From assembly GCF_024756235.1 (NCBI RefSeq), contig NZ_JANUGY010000001.1, positions 372,001 to 436,000 on the forward strand: 64,000 bases of DNA, in the 5' to 3' direction. The stretch is from Massilia kyonggiensis (lineage in GTDB: Bacteria > Pseudomonadota > Gammaproteobacteria > Burkholderiales > Burkholderiaceae_D). A program made the position numbers and the translations under genes. Positions 1-9,127 of this stretch are shown here, piece after piece. Positions within the stretch are counted from its first letter, which is position 1, and the number at the start of each line of letters is the position of its first letter. The notes beneath the pieces were generated by a model. It made no database searches. It was not told the origin of the DNA and saw only the letters and a program-made list of their open reading frames with translations.

Positions 1-2
1 GC

Positions 3-1691
3 GACCTGAACACGCGGCTGCTGATCCTGATCGACGGGCGGCGCCTGAACGACGTCGTCTACGACCAGGGCGCCATCGGCACCGAGTTCCCCATCGACCT
101 GGCCCTCATCGACCGCGTCGAATTCGTGCCCGGCCCCGGCTCCGCCATCTACGGCAGCAGCGCGTTCTTCGGCGTGGTGAACGTGATCACGAAAGGTGGC
201 GCGGCCCTCAAGGGGCAGACCGTCGGCATCGGCCGGTTCACGGGCCGGGGCCGCGAAGTCCGCAACACGTACGGCCGCGGGACGCCGGGCGGCACCGAAC
301 TGCTGCTGGGCGCGTCGGCGTACGACAGCGCGGGACGCGACCTGTATTTTCCCGAATTCGACGATGCGGTCAGCCACGGCATCGCCCGGGGGATCGACTA
401 CGACCGCTACCACCGGCTGTTCGCGAAACTGAGCACGGGCGGCGCCGTGGCCGAGGCCTATTTCGGCAGCCGCACGAAAGGCATCCCGACGGCGTCATAC
501 GGCCAGCAGTTCAACGATCCGCGCAGCTGGTCGCTGGACGAATACGCGGGGGCGGCCCTGTCGTGGCACCGCGCCGTCTCGGAAACGCTCGACCTGTTCG
601 CCGGCGTGAGCGTGGCGCGCTACCGCTACCGGACCGTCAACATCACCGAGCCGGCCAGCGCGGGCGCGACGTACAGCGTCGATACGGCCGAAAGCCTCAG
701 CAGCGGCGCGGAGGTGCGCGCCATCAGCAGTGCGCTGCGCGGCCACAAGCTCATCGCTGGCGCGGAATACACGCGCGACAGCAAGCGGCAGATGTCGAAC
801 TACGACGTCGCCCCGTACCACCTCAACCTCGATGCCGCCCATCCCAAGCGGCAGGCCGCCGTCTACCTGCAGGACGAGATGCGGCTCGGCGAGAAGCTCA
901 TCCTGAACACGGGCGTGCGCCACGACTACGATTCCGAAGGCGGCGCCACGACGAATCCGCGCGTGGCCCTGCTCTACAAGACGGCGCGCCAGGTAACGCT
1001 CAAGGCCTTGTACGGCACGGCCTTCCGCTCCGCCAACGCCTACGAGCGCTATTACACGTTCGACTTCCGGGCGAATCCGGCGCTGCGCTCGGAGCGCATC
1101 AAGACCTATGAACTGATCGCCGAATATTTTCCGACCGACCGCTTCCGCGCCACCGCTTCCGTCTTCCAGTACCGCATGCGCGACATGCTGGCGCTGGCCA
1201 CCGATCCGGTCAACGGCATGCTGGTCTTCTCGAACATCGACGCGGCCCGCGCCACGGGCGTCGAGCTGGAAGCGGAATGGCTGCGCGAGGACGGCAGCGC
1301 CCTCAAGGGCAGCGCGAACGTGCAGTCGGCGCGCAACGACGTCGATGGCGCATGGCTGCCCAATTCGCCGCGCCGGCTGTTCAAGCTGAACTACGCGCTG
1401 CCGCCGCTCGGCGACCACCTGCGCGCACACGCCGAGTACCGCTTCACGAGCCGGCGCCGCACGGTGCAAGGCGGCGAGGTCGGCGGGTTCGGCGTCGTCG
1501 ACCTGAACCTTGTCGGCACCCTGGCGGGATCGCGCGTGGAGCTGTCCGGCGGCGTGCTCAACGTCTTCGCCAAACGCTACGCCGATTCCGCCAGCGAGGA
1601 ACACTACGACAACAGCACGCCGCCGCGCCGTCTCGACGCCATCGGGCAGGACGGGCGCACGCTGCGCTTCACGGCATTGGTCCGGTTCTGA
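3..1691 (+). CDS. TonB-dependent outer membrane receptor, 5' truncated by window edge
   Basis: The reading frame is already open at base 3, so the signal peptide, TonB box and first part of the plug lie outside the window. What is visible starts inside the plug (LLILIDGRRLND, then GPGSAIYGSSAFFGVVNVITK, the usual end-of-plug motif) and continues into about 450 residues of alternating beta-barrel strands, ending in ...LRFTALVRF with the C-terminal aromatic residue typical of outer membrane proteins. It is a gated, TonB-energised importer of the siderophore/cobalamin/small-ligand type; the substrate cannot be read from the sequence. The YfiR-like gene starts 2 bases after its stop and a c-di-GMP gene follows, so the three genes are probably one operon in which the receptor may report on, or be controlled by, the signalling pair. 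Confidence 0.9.
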   Translation, partial: DLNTRLLILIDGRRLNDVVYDQGAIGTEFPIDLALIDRVEFVPGPGSAIYGSSAFFGVVNVITKGGAALKGQTVGIGRFTGRGREVRNTYGRGTPGGTELLLGASAYDSAGRDLYFPEFDDAVSHGIARGIDYDRYHRLFAKLSTGGAVAEAYFGSRTKGIPTASYGQQFNDPRSWSLDEYAGAALSWHRAVSETLDLFAGVSVARYRYRTVNITEPASAGATYSVDTAESLSSGAEVRAISSALRGHKLIAGAEYTRDSKRQMSNYDVAPYHLNLDAAHPKRQAAVYLQDEMRLGEKLILNTGVRHDYDSEGGATTNPRVALLYKTARQVTLKALYGTAFRSANAYERYYTFDFRANPALRSERIKTYELIAEYFPTDRFRATASVFQYRMRDMLALATDPVNGMLVFSNIDAARATGVELEAEWLREDGSALKGSANVQSARNDVDGAWLPNSPRRLFKLNYALPPLGDHLRAHAEYRFTSRRRTVQGGEVGGFGVVDLNLVGTLAGSRVELSGGVLNVFAKRYADSASEEHYDNSTPPRRLDAIGQDGRTLRFTALVRF

Positions 1692-1693
1692 CG

Positions 1694-2212
1694 ATGATGC
1701 GGCCCAGCCTCGCGCGCCTCCTGCTCCTGTGCTGCCTGCTGCTGCCGGCGGGCACGCATGCGCAGACCGCCGATGAATACGCGGCCAAGGCGGCGTTCAT
1801 CTACAACATCGCGCAGTTCAGCACCCTGCCGAACATGAACGGCGCCGTGCGCCTGTGCGTGCTGGGGCGCGATCCGTTCGGCAGCGTGCTGGCCACGCTG
1901 GAAGGCAAACCGATCGGGAACGCGCGCCTGTCCGTCCTCTACCCGCGCTCGGGACCGGAGGCGCTGATGCAATGCCACATCCTGTACATCAGCGCGTCCG
2001 AGACGGACGACATGCCGGTGCTCGCCGACAGCGCCCGCGCGGCCGGCGTGCTGACGATCGCAGACACCCGCGGCGCTGCGCGCAAGGGCGTGATGCTCGA
2101 ACTGGTCCTGGACGACCGGCGCATCGCCTTCGAATTCAATGGCGCCGCGGCGCGCGGCGCCGGCGTCGTGCTCAGCTCCAAGGTGCTGCGGCTGGCGCGC
2201 GCCATCTACTAG
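1694..2212 (+). CDS. YfiR family periplasmic protein (DUF4154)
   Basis: A 172-residue exported protein. Residues 1-23 are a clear signal peptide (leucine-rich core, cleavage near THAQT). The mature part has the YfiR-family pattern: EYAAKAAFIYNIAQF near the start, VRLCVLGRDPFG, two cysteines (in VRLCV and LMQCHILYIS), and a C-terminal LSSKVLRLARAIY helix. In Pseudomonas and E. coli, YfiR is a periplasmic repressor that binds the periplasmic part of the diguanylate cyclase YfiN. The next gene, 15 bases downstream, encodes a membrane protein with a periplasmic segment, HAMP and GGDEF-EAL domains, so the same partnership is likely here. Two ATGs stand in tandem at 1694 and 1697; the first is annotated. 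Function as a repressor is inferred from family and neighbourhood. Confidence 0.85.
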   Translation: MMRPSLARLLLLCCLLLPAGTHAQTADEYAAKAAFIYNIAQFSTLPNMNGAVRLCVLGRDPFGSVLATLEGKPIGNARLSVLYPRSGPEALMQCHILYISASETDDMPVLADSARAAGVLTIADTRGAARKGVMLELVLDDRRIAFEFNGAAARGAGVVLSSKVLRLARAIY

Positions 2213-2227
2213 ACCGGGACGGCCAGC

Positions 2228-4300
2228 ATGGAACAACTCATCGAATGGATCAACCGGCAGGCACTGAGCACCAAGCTCAAATGGACCTACCTCGTCACGA
2301 GCGGCGGCGTGATGCTGCTGTCGACGCTGTTCCTGATCGGCATCCAGCTGTACTTCTTCACCGCCGCGCTGGTGCGGCAGACGCAGTCGCAGGCGACGAT
2401 GGTGGGCGAGAACCTGACGGCCGCGATGGCCTTCGCCGACGCCGAGGCGGCCGGCGATATCCTCTCCGCCCTACGGGTGGCGCCGGACGTGCAGTCGGCC
2501 GTCGCCTACGACGCGAAAGGCAAGGCGTTCGTCAGCTTCGTGCGCGATCCGCAGTCGCCCACCGCCGCGCACGACCCACGGGCGCGCGAGACGGTGGTGG
2601 ACGTCCGCGGCGTCAGCGTCACGCGCCGCATCCAGGTCGGCAGCCGCCTGCTCGGGACCGTGGTCGTGCGCAGCAGCGTGACGAGCGTGTACCGCCAGCT
2701 CGCGCTGTACCTGGCGCTGGCGCTGCCGATGACGCTGGCCCTGCTCAGCCTCTCGTACTACGCGCTGTCGCGCCTGCAGCGCTACTTCACGGCCCCGATC
2801 CGCGCGCTGTCGGCGGTGAGCGAGCAGATCTCGCGCCAGGGGGATTATTCGCTGCGCGCCGAGGTGTCGCAGGCGGCCGACATCGGCCTGCTGGCGCGCA
2901 CGTTCAACGGCATGCTGGACCGCATCCAGAAGCGCGAACTGGAACTGGAAGCGGAGATCAACGAGCGCAAGCGCATCGAGGTCAAGCTGGACCGGCTGGC
3001 GCACTACGATCCCGTCACACAGCTCAACAACCGGCACTTCTTCAACGAGCGGCTGGAATCGGTTCTCGCGCGCGCCCGCAAGTTCGACGAGCGCACGATC
3101 CTGATGTTCATCGACCTGGACAACTTCAAGACCGTCAACGACACGCTCGGCCACGACATCGGCGACGAACTGCTGCGCCTCGTCTCGCGCCGGCTGTCGG
3201 AGACGCTGCGCTTCGGCGACGTGCTGTCGCGCATCGGCGGCGACGAATTCGGCATCATCCTCGAGAACGTGAGCCAGGTCGGCGTCGCGTCGCTGATCGC
3301 GGAAAAATGCCTGGTCAAGCTGGCCGACCCGATCCACATCCACGGTCACGACATCCACATCGGCGCGTCCATCGGCATCAGCGTGTATCCGGACGACGCG
3401 ACCGACATGCACGCGCTGCTGAAATACGCCGACACCGCGATGTACTACGCGAAGAACGGCGGCAAGAACGCGTGGCGCATGTTCACGCCCAGCATGCGCG
3501 ACGACGCCCACAAACGCTTCAAGCTGGACAACAACCTGCGGCGCGCATTGGAACGCGACGAGTTCGTGCTGCACTACCAGCCGCAGGTCGACCTCAAGAC
3601 CGGCGACATCGTCGGCGTCGAAGCGCTGATCCGCTGGATCCATCCGCAGCTGGGCATGGTCAGCCCCAACGACTTCATCCCCGTCGCCGAGGACACGGGC
3701 CTCATCGTGCCGATCGGCGAATGGGTGCTGCGCGAAGCGTGCCGCGACCTGAAACGGTGGCACGCGGAAGGCTATTCCCTCCGCGTCGCCGTCAACCTGT
3801 CCGGGCGCCAGCTCAAGGAAAACAACCTGGTCGCCGCCGTGCTGGCGACGCTGCGCGAAGCGGACGTCGACCCGTGCTGGCTCGAACTGGAACTGACGGA
3901 GAGCATGCTGATGGATGCCTCCACCGAAATCATCGACCGCCTGCACGCGCTGACGGACGCCGGCATCCAGCTCGCGATCGACGACTTCGGCACGGGCTAT
4001 TCGTCGATGAGCTACCTGAAGACGTTCCCCGTGCGCGCGCTGAAGGTGGACCGCAGCTTCGTGCGCGGCCTGCCGCAGGATCCGGAAGACGCGGCCATCA
4101 CGCGCGCGATCATCGCGATGGCCCGGAGTCTCAGGATGGAGATCGTGGCCGAGGGCATCGAGACGCAGGAACAGCACGACTTCCTGCGCGCGCACGGCTG
4201 CGACAAGTCGCAGGGCTACCTGTACGGCCGTCCGTGCGCCGCCGCGCAGATCGGGCAGATGCTCGCGCACACGGGCGCGGGCGCCTGCGAGGTCGACTAA
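2228..4300 (+). CDS. Membrane GGDEF-EAL protein (diguanylate cyclase/phosphodiesterase)
   Basis: A 690-residue inner-membrane signalling protein. Order of parts: transmembrane helix at about 22-48, periplasmic sensor segment at about 49-155, second helix at about 156-180, HAMP at about 183-236, short coiled coil (KRELELEAEINERKR), GGDEF domain at about 255-420, EAL domain at about 435-680. The cyclase site GGDEF is intact at 337-341 and an RxxD product-inhibition site (RFGD) lies five residues before it. The EAL domain keeps EAL (465-467), DDFGTGYSS, KVDRSFV and EGIE, so phosphodiesterase activity is also plausible. The N-terminal architecture resembles YfiN, with an added EAL domain. Together with the preceding YfiR-like gene it probably converts a periplasmic signal into a change in c-di-GMP; the direction of the net activity cannot be decided from sequence. 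Confidence 0.92.
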   Translation: MEQLIEWINRQALSTKLKWTYLVTSGGVMLLSTLFLIGIQLYFFTAALVRQTQSQATMVGENLTAAMAFADAEAAGDILSALRVAPDVQSAVAYDAKGKAFVSFVRDPQSPTAAHDPRARETVVDVRGVSVTRRIQVGSRLLGTVVVRSSVTSVYRQLALYLALALPMTLALLSLSYYALSRLQRYFTAPIRALSAVSEQISRQGDYSLRAEVSQAADIGLLARTFNGMLDRIQKRELELEAEINERKRIEVKLDRLAHYDPVTQLNNRHFFNERLESVLARARKFDERTILMFIDLDNFKTVNDTLGHDIGDELLRLVSRRLSETLRFGDVLSRIGGDEFGIILENVSQVGVASLIAEKCLVKLADPIHIHGHDIHIGASIGISVYPDDATDMHALLKYADTAMYYAKNGGKNAWRMFTPSMRDDAHKRFKLDNNLRRALERDEFVLHYQPQVDLKTGDIVGVEALIRWIHPQLGMVSPNDFIPVAEDTGLIVPIGEWVLREACRDLKRWHAEGYSLRVAVNLSGRQLKENNLVAAVLATLREADVDPCWLELELTESMLMDASTEIIDRLHALTDAGIQLAIDDFGTGYSSMSYLKTFPVRALKVDRSFVRGLPQDPEDAAITRAIIAMARSLRMEIVAEGIETQEQHDFLRAHGCDKSQGYLYGRPCAAAQIGQMLAHTGAGACEVD

Positions 4301-4307
4301 AGATCCA

Positions 4308-6149
4308 TCACCACTCGACGACGACGGACGTCATGGCCGGCAGCGCCAGCGGCGCGCGCAGGTCGACGGCGGCGCCGGTCAGCACGTTGCGGCCCTGCGG
4401 CGCCTGTTTGATCATGCCGGCGAAGCGCGCCAGGTCGAGCTGCGTGGCCTGCGGATTCTTGTTCAGCACGACCATCACCGTCTGCCTGCCGTCGTGGCGG
4501 AAATAAACGTAGTGGCCGTCGCTGGGGATGTAGTGCGTCAGCTTGCCGTATTTGACGGCGGAACTGGTCTTGCGCCAGTTGAACAGCGTGCGCACGAGGT
4601 GCTGCATGCCGCGCTGCGCGTCCGTCAGGCCCGTGCCCGTGAACGCATCGACCTTGTCGCCCGCCCAGCCGCCCGGCATGTCCGCGCGCAGCACGCCGTC
4701 GGTGCGCTGCTTCGGCCCCTGGATCAGCATCTCGGTCCCGTAGAACATCTGCGGGATGCCGCGCGTCGTCGCCATCAGGATCAGGTCCGTTTTCAGGAGG
4801 TCGACGTTGCCGTCCACCTGCGCCAGCGCGCGCGGGCGGTCGTGGTTGTCCGGGAAGACCATCAGCTTCAACGGATCCGCGTACAGGTAGTCGGCCGCGA
4901 TGGTTTCGTAAATCTTGATCAGTCCTTGGCCGCTGTCTTCCGGCGCCGTCAGCGCTTTCGGGGCCGTGTCGACGAGGGGGAAGTCCATCACGGACGGCAG
5001 TTCGGAGCGGAAGCCGTCGCGGTTGACGACGCCCTTCTGCCAGTACGCGACCATGTACGGGCGGTCGTCCATCTCCTCGCCGACGACGTTCAGGTGCGGA
5101 TACTCCGCGCGCACGGCGCGGTTCCAGTCGTTCAGGAAGGCCGGGTCGGCGTACGAATACGTGTCTTCGCGGATGCCGGACAGGTTCGCGTACTCGATCC
5201 ACCACAACGTGTTCTGGATCAGGTAGCGGGCCACCAGCTTGTTTTTCTGGTTCACGTCCGGCATCGACGTATCGAACCAGCCGTCGACGAAGCGCGCCTT
5301 GTCTTCCGGCGCCGCGTGGATGTCCTGCGCCACCGTATGCTGGTTGTTCGTCTTCACGAACGTCTTGCCGTGGTTGATCCAGTCGGACGACGGCATGTCC
5401 TGCATCCACCAGTGGCCGGTGCCGATGTGGTTCACGACGACGTCCTGGATCACGCCGATGCCGCGCGCGTTGGCCGCGGCCACGTAGTTGCGGTAGTCCT
5501 CGTTGCTGCCGAAGCGCGGGTCGATTTTGTAGTAATCGGTCAATGCGTAGCCGTGGTACGAATACGCGGGCTGGTTGTTTTCCAGCAGCGGCGTGGGCCA
5601 GATCATCGTGAACCCGAGGTTGCGGATGTAATCGAGCTGCGCCTGCATGCCGGCCAGGTCGCCGCCGTGGCGCCCGTCCGGATTGCCGCGGTTGCTCTTT
5701 TCGCGCATGCCCGCGTCGTCGTTAGCGGGGTTTCCGTTCGCGAAGCGGTCGGGCACGATCAGGTAGACGGCGTCGCTGGAGTCGAAGCCGCGCCGCGCCG
5801 CCGAATCCTTGCGGCGCGCTTCCAGGCGATACGGGACGGTCGTCACCACGTCCTTGCCGCGCTTGAACTGCAGTTTCAGTTCACCGGGCTTCGTCGTCGC
5901 GCCGATCTTGAGGTTCACGAACAGGAAATTCGGATTGTCCGTACGCTCGACGCTTGCGATGCGCACGCCAGGGTAACTCAGCGCCGGCTCCAGTTCGGCG
6001 ATCTTCTCGCCATGCACCATCACCTGCAGGTCGGACGACTTCATGCCGACCCACCAGTTCATCGGTTCCACGTGCTGGATGGCGTACGGCGCGGCGCCGG
6101 CCCACAGGGCGGGCAGCATGGCCGAGATGGCCAGGACGAGCTTCTTCAT
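4308..6149 (-). CDS. Periplasmic GH13 alpha-amylase (neopullulanase/cyclomaltodextrinase type)
   Basis: A 613-residue secreted glycoside hydrolase. Residues 1-19 form a signal peptide. An N-terminal beta domain (about 22-115, beginning QHVEPMNWWVGMK as in SusA-type neopullulanases) precedes the GH13 barrel. Barrel motifs are present: DVVVNH (region I), GIREDTYSY carrying the nucleophile Asp (region II; Glu replaces the usual Ile before it), VVGEE with the acid/base Glu (region III) and FPDNHDRPR (region IV). It should hydrolyse maltodextrins, cyclodextrins or pullulan in the periplasm. It converges on the GGDEF-EAL gene (7 bases between stops) and is divergent from yigZ. It is separated by 8 kb from the dextran locus and lacks that locus's operator, so it probably serves starch rather than dextran. 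Confidence 0.9.
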   Translation of the reverse strand: MKKLVLAISAMLPALWAGAAPYAIQHVEPMNWWVGMKSSDLQVMVHGEKIAELEPALSYPGVRIASVERTDNPNFLFVNLKIGATTKPGELKLQFKRGKDVVTTVPYRLEARRKDSAARRGFDSSDAVYLIVPDRFANGNPANDDAGMREKSNRGNPDGRHGGDLAGMQAQLDYIRNLGFTMIWPTPLLENNQPAYSYHGYALTDYYKIDPRFGSNEDYRNYVAAANARGIGVIQDVVVNHIGTGHWWMQDMPSSDWINHGKTFVKTNNQHTVAQDIHAAPEDKARFVDGWFDTSMPDVNQKNKLVARYLIQNTLWWIEYANLSGIREDTYSYADPAFLNDWNRAVRAEYPHLNVVGEEMDDRPYMVAYWQKGVVNRDGFRSELPSVMDFPLVDTAPKALTAPEDSGQGLIKIYETIAADYLYADPLKLMVFPDNHDRPRALAQVDGNVDLLKTDLILMATTRGIPQMFYGTEMLIQGPKQRTDGVLRADMPGGWAGDKVDAFTGTGLTDAQRGMQHLVRTLFNWRKTSSAVKYGKLTHYIPSDGHYVYFRHDGRQTVMVVLNKNPQATQLDLARFAGMIKQAPQGRNVLTGAAVDLRAPLALPAMTSVVVEW

Positions 6150-6167
6150 GTTGTCTCCATAGTAATT

Positions 6168-6226
6168 TGTAGTAAAGTAACATGTGAGAGCTATAAATTC
6201 AAACCATAACGGGTATTTGCTGTAGT
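6168..6226 (-). promoter_or_regulatory. Candidate regulatory repeats upstream of the GH13 amylase
   Basis: The AT-rich 126 bases between the amylase start and yigZ contain TGTAGT twice (6168-6173 and 6221-6226), each followed by an AT-rich block. They read as ACTACA half-sites in the amylase direction. Spacing and repetition suggest a regulator site, but no regulator gene is adjacent and no clear -35/-10 pair is visible. Low confidence. Confidence 0.25.
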
Positions 6227-6275
6227 TTTACTTCGTCATGCGATCCGTGCGGAAATACAGTAAGCTGTCTGCCCC

Positions 6276-6890
6276 ATGCCGCAGACCATCCTGACCCCCG
6301 TTCACCACGAACTGATCATCAAGAAAAGCCGCTTCATCGCCTGCGTCCAGCCGATGCCCGACCGCGCCGGTGCGCAGAAGATCGTCGCGGGGCTCAAGGC
6401 CGCGCATCCGAGCGCCGCGCACGTGTGCTGGGCGCTGCTGGCGGGCGGGCAATCGGCGGCCGTCGACGATGGGGAGCCGAGCGGCACGGCCGGCCGTCCC
6501 ATGCTGGACGTGCTGCGCCACCAGGACCTGGAAGGCGTGCTGGCGACCGTCGTGCGCTATTTCGGCGGCGTCAAGCTGGGTGCGGGCGGCCTCGTGCGCG
6601 CCTACACGGACAGCGTCGCCCAGGCGATGCTGGGCGCGCAGAAGATCGCCATCATCCGCCAGCGCCACCTGCGCTGCGACGCGCCCTACCCGCTCGAAGG
6701 TCTCATCCGGCGCGAACTGGACGGTGCCGGCGCCACGCTGGATGCCGTCCAGCATGCCGACGTCGTCTCGTTCGCCTTTCACTTACCGGACGACAAGGCC
6801 GCGGCACTCGTCGCCCGGCTGAGCGAGGCGGGCAATGGCCGCATCCATTGGCTCGCGGAAAACGACGACCCGCAAGCAGACTCGGCCTGA
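6276..6890 (+). CDS. yigZ: YigZ/IMPACT family protein
   Basis: A 204-residue soluble protein of the UPF0029/IMPACT family, the usual length for bacterial YigZ. The family signature is complete: KKSRFIA near the N-terminus (16-22), DDGEPSGTAGRP at 64-75, and RYFGGVKLGAGGLVRAY at 94-110. The C-terminal third corresponds to the DUF1949 ferredoxin-like domain. The eukaryotic relative IMPACT modulates Gcn2; the bacterial role is not established, and a nucleic-acid or translation-linked function is only suspected. It is divergent from the amylase. A TACAGT at 6256-6261 could be a -10 box, which would give a very short leader. Confidence 0.9.
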   Translation: MPQTILTPVHHELIIKKSRFIACVQPMPDRAGAQKIVAGLKAAHPSAAHVCWALLAGGQSAAVDDGEPSGTAGRPMLDVLRHQDLEGVLATVVRYFGGVKLGAGGLVRAYTDSVAQAMLGAQKIAIIRQRHLRCDAPYPLEGLIRRELDGAGATLDAVQHADVVSFAFHLPDDKAAALVARLSEAGNGRIHWLAENDDPQADSA

Positions 6891-6913
6891 TACCGCTATC
6901 ATGTGAGGCTATA

Positions 6914-6969
6914 CCGGACATCACAACTCGAAAGCGGACTCGCCTGTCGCGAGCCGCCATAATGTCCGG
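6914..6969 (+). promoter_or_regulatory. Inverted repeat overlapping the promoter of the MFS gene
   Basis: CCGGACAT at 6914-6921 is repeated in inverse as ATGTCCGG at 6962-6969. The right arm overlaps a possible -10 box CATAAT (6958-6963), with CGGACT 17 bases upstream as a weak -35. The 40-base loop is long for a hairpin, so two half-operators for a regulator of the downstream transporter are more likely. No regulator gene is adjacent. Confidence 0.35.
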
Positions 6970-6993
6970 CTTCCTCCAGCAAAGACTACACAC

Positions 6994-8163
6994 ATGATCA
7001 AAAAGAGCCTGGCGCCTCTGGCCCTGGGCGGTTTCGGTATCGGCATGACGGAATTCGTCATGATGGGCATCCTGCCCGATATCGCGACCGGCCTGAACAT
7101 TTCCATTCCCCAAGCGGGCTACCTGATTTCGGCGTATGCGGTCGGCGTGGTCGTCGGCGCGCCGACGCTCGTCAGCATGCTGTCCCACCGCCCGCCGCGC
7201 AGCGTGCTCATCTGGTTCATGCTGATGTTCACCGTGTTCAACGCGCTGTCCGCGTTCGCGCCGAATTTCCACACGATGCTGCTGTTCCGCTTCCTGGCCG
7301 GCCTGCCCCACGGCGCGTTCTTCGGCGTCGGCGCCGTCGTCGCCACGCGTCTCGCGGACAAGGGCAAGGAAGCGGCCGCGCTCGCCAGCATGTTTTCCGG
7401 CCTGACCATTGCGAACGTATTGGGCGTACCGGCCGGCACTTGGCTCGGCCACAACATGAGCTGGCGCTTCGTGTTCCTGATCGTGGCCGTGATCGGCCTT
7501 GCGACGATGATCATGCTGCACAAGCTGATCCCGTATTTCGAGGCGACGCCGGGCGCCGGCCTGCGCCAGGACCTGAAGATCTTCCGCAAGCCGAACCTGT
7601 GGCTGGCACTGGGCATCACGTCGATCGGCACGGGCGGCTTCTTCGCCTGGCTCAGCTACATCGCCCCGCTGCTGACGGACGTGACGCACTTCCACGCCAA
7701 CACCATCCCGCTGATCATGACGGCGGTGGGCGTCGGCATGACGGTCGGCGTGAACGTGGGCGGCAAGCTGGCGGACCGCGTGCCGCCGCTGACGGCGATC
7801 ATCATCCTCCTGATCACGATGGTCGCCCTGCTGTGCATGAACGCGCTGTTCGCGTCGTCGCAGCCGGCGATGATGGTGCTGGCATTCACCGTCGGCGCGA
7901 ATGCGCTGGCGCTGGGCCCGCCGATCCAGATGCTGCTGATCGAGCACTCGCGCGAAGCGGAGATGCTCGGCTCGTCGCTGGGCCAGTCCGGCTTCAATAT
8001 CGGCAATGCGCTGGGCGCGTTCCTCGGCGGCATTCCGCTGACCCTGGGCTATTCGTACGCGTCGCCGCAATGGGTGGCAGCGGGTCTCGCACTGTCCGGC
8101 GTCGTGCTGGCGCTCGCGATGCGGGCGCATGGCCGGCGGGCCGCGGTGGCGGTGCCGGCTTAA
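6994..8163 (+). CDS. MFS transporter, AraJ/drug exporter-like
   Basis: A 389-residue protein with about twelve hydrophobic segments, the size of the DHA1/AraJ-like branch of the major facilitator superfamily. Characteristic stretches are LALGGFGIGMTEFVMMGILPDIA in helix 1, the helix 4-5 region RFLAGLPHGAFFGVGAVVATRLA and SWRFVFLIVAVIGLA. Such proteins export sugars, arabinosides or drugs with proton antiport; the substrate is unknown. The ribosome-binding site before the ATG is weak. Its stop codon overlaps the stop of the convergent PEP-CTERM gene by 4 bases. Confidence 0.85.
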   Translation: MIKKSLAPLALGGFGIGMTEFVMMGILPDIATGLNISIPQAGYLISAYAVGVVVGAPTLVSMLSHRPPRSVLIWFMLMFTVFNALSAFAPNFHTMLLFRFLAGLPHGAFFGVGAVVATRLADKGKEAAALASMFSGLTIANVLGVPAGTWLGHNMSWRFVFLIVAVIGLATMIMLHKLIPYFEATPGAGLRQDLKIFRKPNLWLALGITSIGTGGFFAWLSYIAPLLTDVTHFHANTIPLIMTAVGVGMTVGVNVGGKLADRVPPLTAIIILLITMVALLCMNALFASSQPAMMVLAFTVGANALALGPPIQMLLIEHSREAEMLGSSLGQSGFNIGNALGAFLGGIPLTLGYSYASPQWVAAGLALSGVVLALAMRAHGRRAAVAVPA

Positions 8164-9107
8164 GCGTCGCGGCGCTTCCTTCCCGCCACACCCGCCGCCG
8201 CGAGCCCGGCCAGCACCAGCGCGATGCTGCCCGGCTCGGGCACGTGCCCCGATGCCGCATCGCCGCCCTTGTCGAGCTTCAATCCGGCGATATCGACCGG
8301 ATTGAAGTAGTGGTTCGAATTGACCTGCACGGTGGACGACCAGGTATCGACGATCACGTTACCGTTGATGACGCCCCAGTTCGCCGTCTGCGTCGCATAC
8401 GGCGCCAGCACGCTGCCGATCACGCCGCGCACGTCGATCGTCTTCGCTTCGTAAAAATTGAACAGCACGTTGTAGCCGGCGAGGGGCTGGAAGCTGATGC
8501 CGCCGTTGTTGAAGGTGCCCGCGCTGCCGCTCACGTTGAAGACGAGCGTCTCGCCCGGCACGAGCTGTTCCAGGGTCCAACTGCTGGAATTGGCGAACAG
8601 GTCCGACGACACGTTGAAGATGTCGACACCGCCCTTGCCACTGCCCGTCACCTGCACGCCGCTCCACAAACGCGTCACCGCACCCGTCGCATCGAGGCCG
8701 GACAACGCGTCGGCCATGCCCTTGTAGTAGCTCGCCGCCGCCTTGAAGTCGACCGGATTGCCGGCCGCCATCTGCGGCGTCGCGGCCCACATCAGAGAAC
8801 TGGTGCCGCCCACATGGACCTTGCCGTTCTCGATCGAACCGCCTTGCAGCGACAGGTTGCCGCCCGCGACGAGCGCATAGCCGTCCTTGCCGAACGCATC
8901 CTTGTCGTTGTGGTTGATCGAATAGCTGGAAATCGTCACGTTGCCACCCGCGACAACCCCACCCTCGACGTCGCTCGACGTTGCCGCGAAGTCGTGAATC
9001 GCGTACAGGTTGGCGCCGCCGACCGGTGCCATCAGGTTCAGCACGGTCGCATGGGCGGAACCGGAACCGAGGACGACGAGGGCGAGGGAAAGCTGGGCAA
9101 TGCGCAT
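8160..9107 (-). CDS. Choice-of-anchor A family protein with PEP-CTERM sorting signal
   Basis: A 315-residue exported protein. It has a signal peptide (about 1-20, cleaved near SAHA), then a choice-of-anchor A domain with repeated glycine-rich beta-strand turns (EGGVVAGGNVTISSYSIN, ALVAGGNLSLQGGSIENGKVHVGG), and a C-terminal PEP-CTERM tail: VPEPGS, a hydrophobic helix, then the basic end GRKRRDA. The tail marks it for processing by an EpsH-type exosortase, which is not in this window, and for delivery to the cell surface or the exopolysaccharide matrix. The role is probably adhesive or structural. It stands alone on the minus strand with an AT-rich upstream region. Confidence 0.88.
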   Translation of the reverse strand: MRIAQLSLALVVLGSGSAHATVLNLMAPVGGANLYAIHDFAATSSDVEGGVVAGGNVTISSYSINHNDKDAFGKDGYALVAGGNLSLQGGSIENGKVHVGGTSSLMWAATPQMAAGNPVDFKAAASYYKGMADALSGLDATGAVTRLWSGVQVTGSGKGGVDIFNVSSDLFANSSSWTLEQLVPGETLVFNVSGSAGTFNNGGISFQPLAGYNVLFNFYEAKTIDVRGVIGSVLAPYATQTANWGVINGNVIVDTWSSTVQVNSNHYFNPVDIAGLKLDKGGDAASGHVPEPGSIALVLAGLAAAGVAGRKRRDA

Positions 9108-9127
9108 GATATTTCTTAATAGAAATT

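Noticed and set aside
2471..4270. A 599-codon minus-strand frame under the GGDEF-EAL gene
   Set aside because: Shadow frame; the plus strand has intact catalytic motifs throughout.
1855..4506. An 883-codon plus-strand frame overlapping the YfiR-like and GGDEF-EAL genes
   Set aside because: Out of frame with both real genes and composed mostly of Arg, Ala, Gly and Pro.
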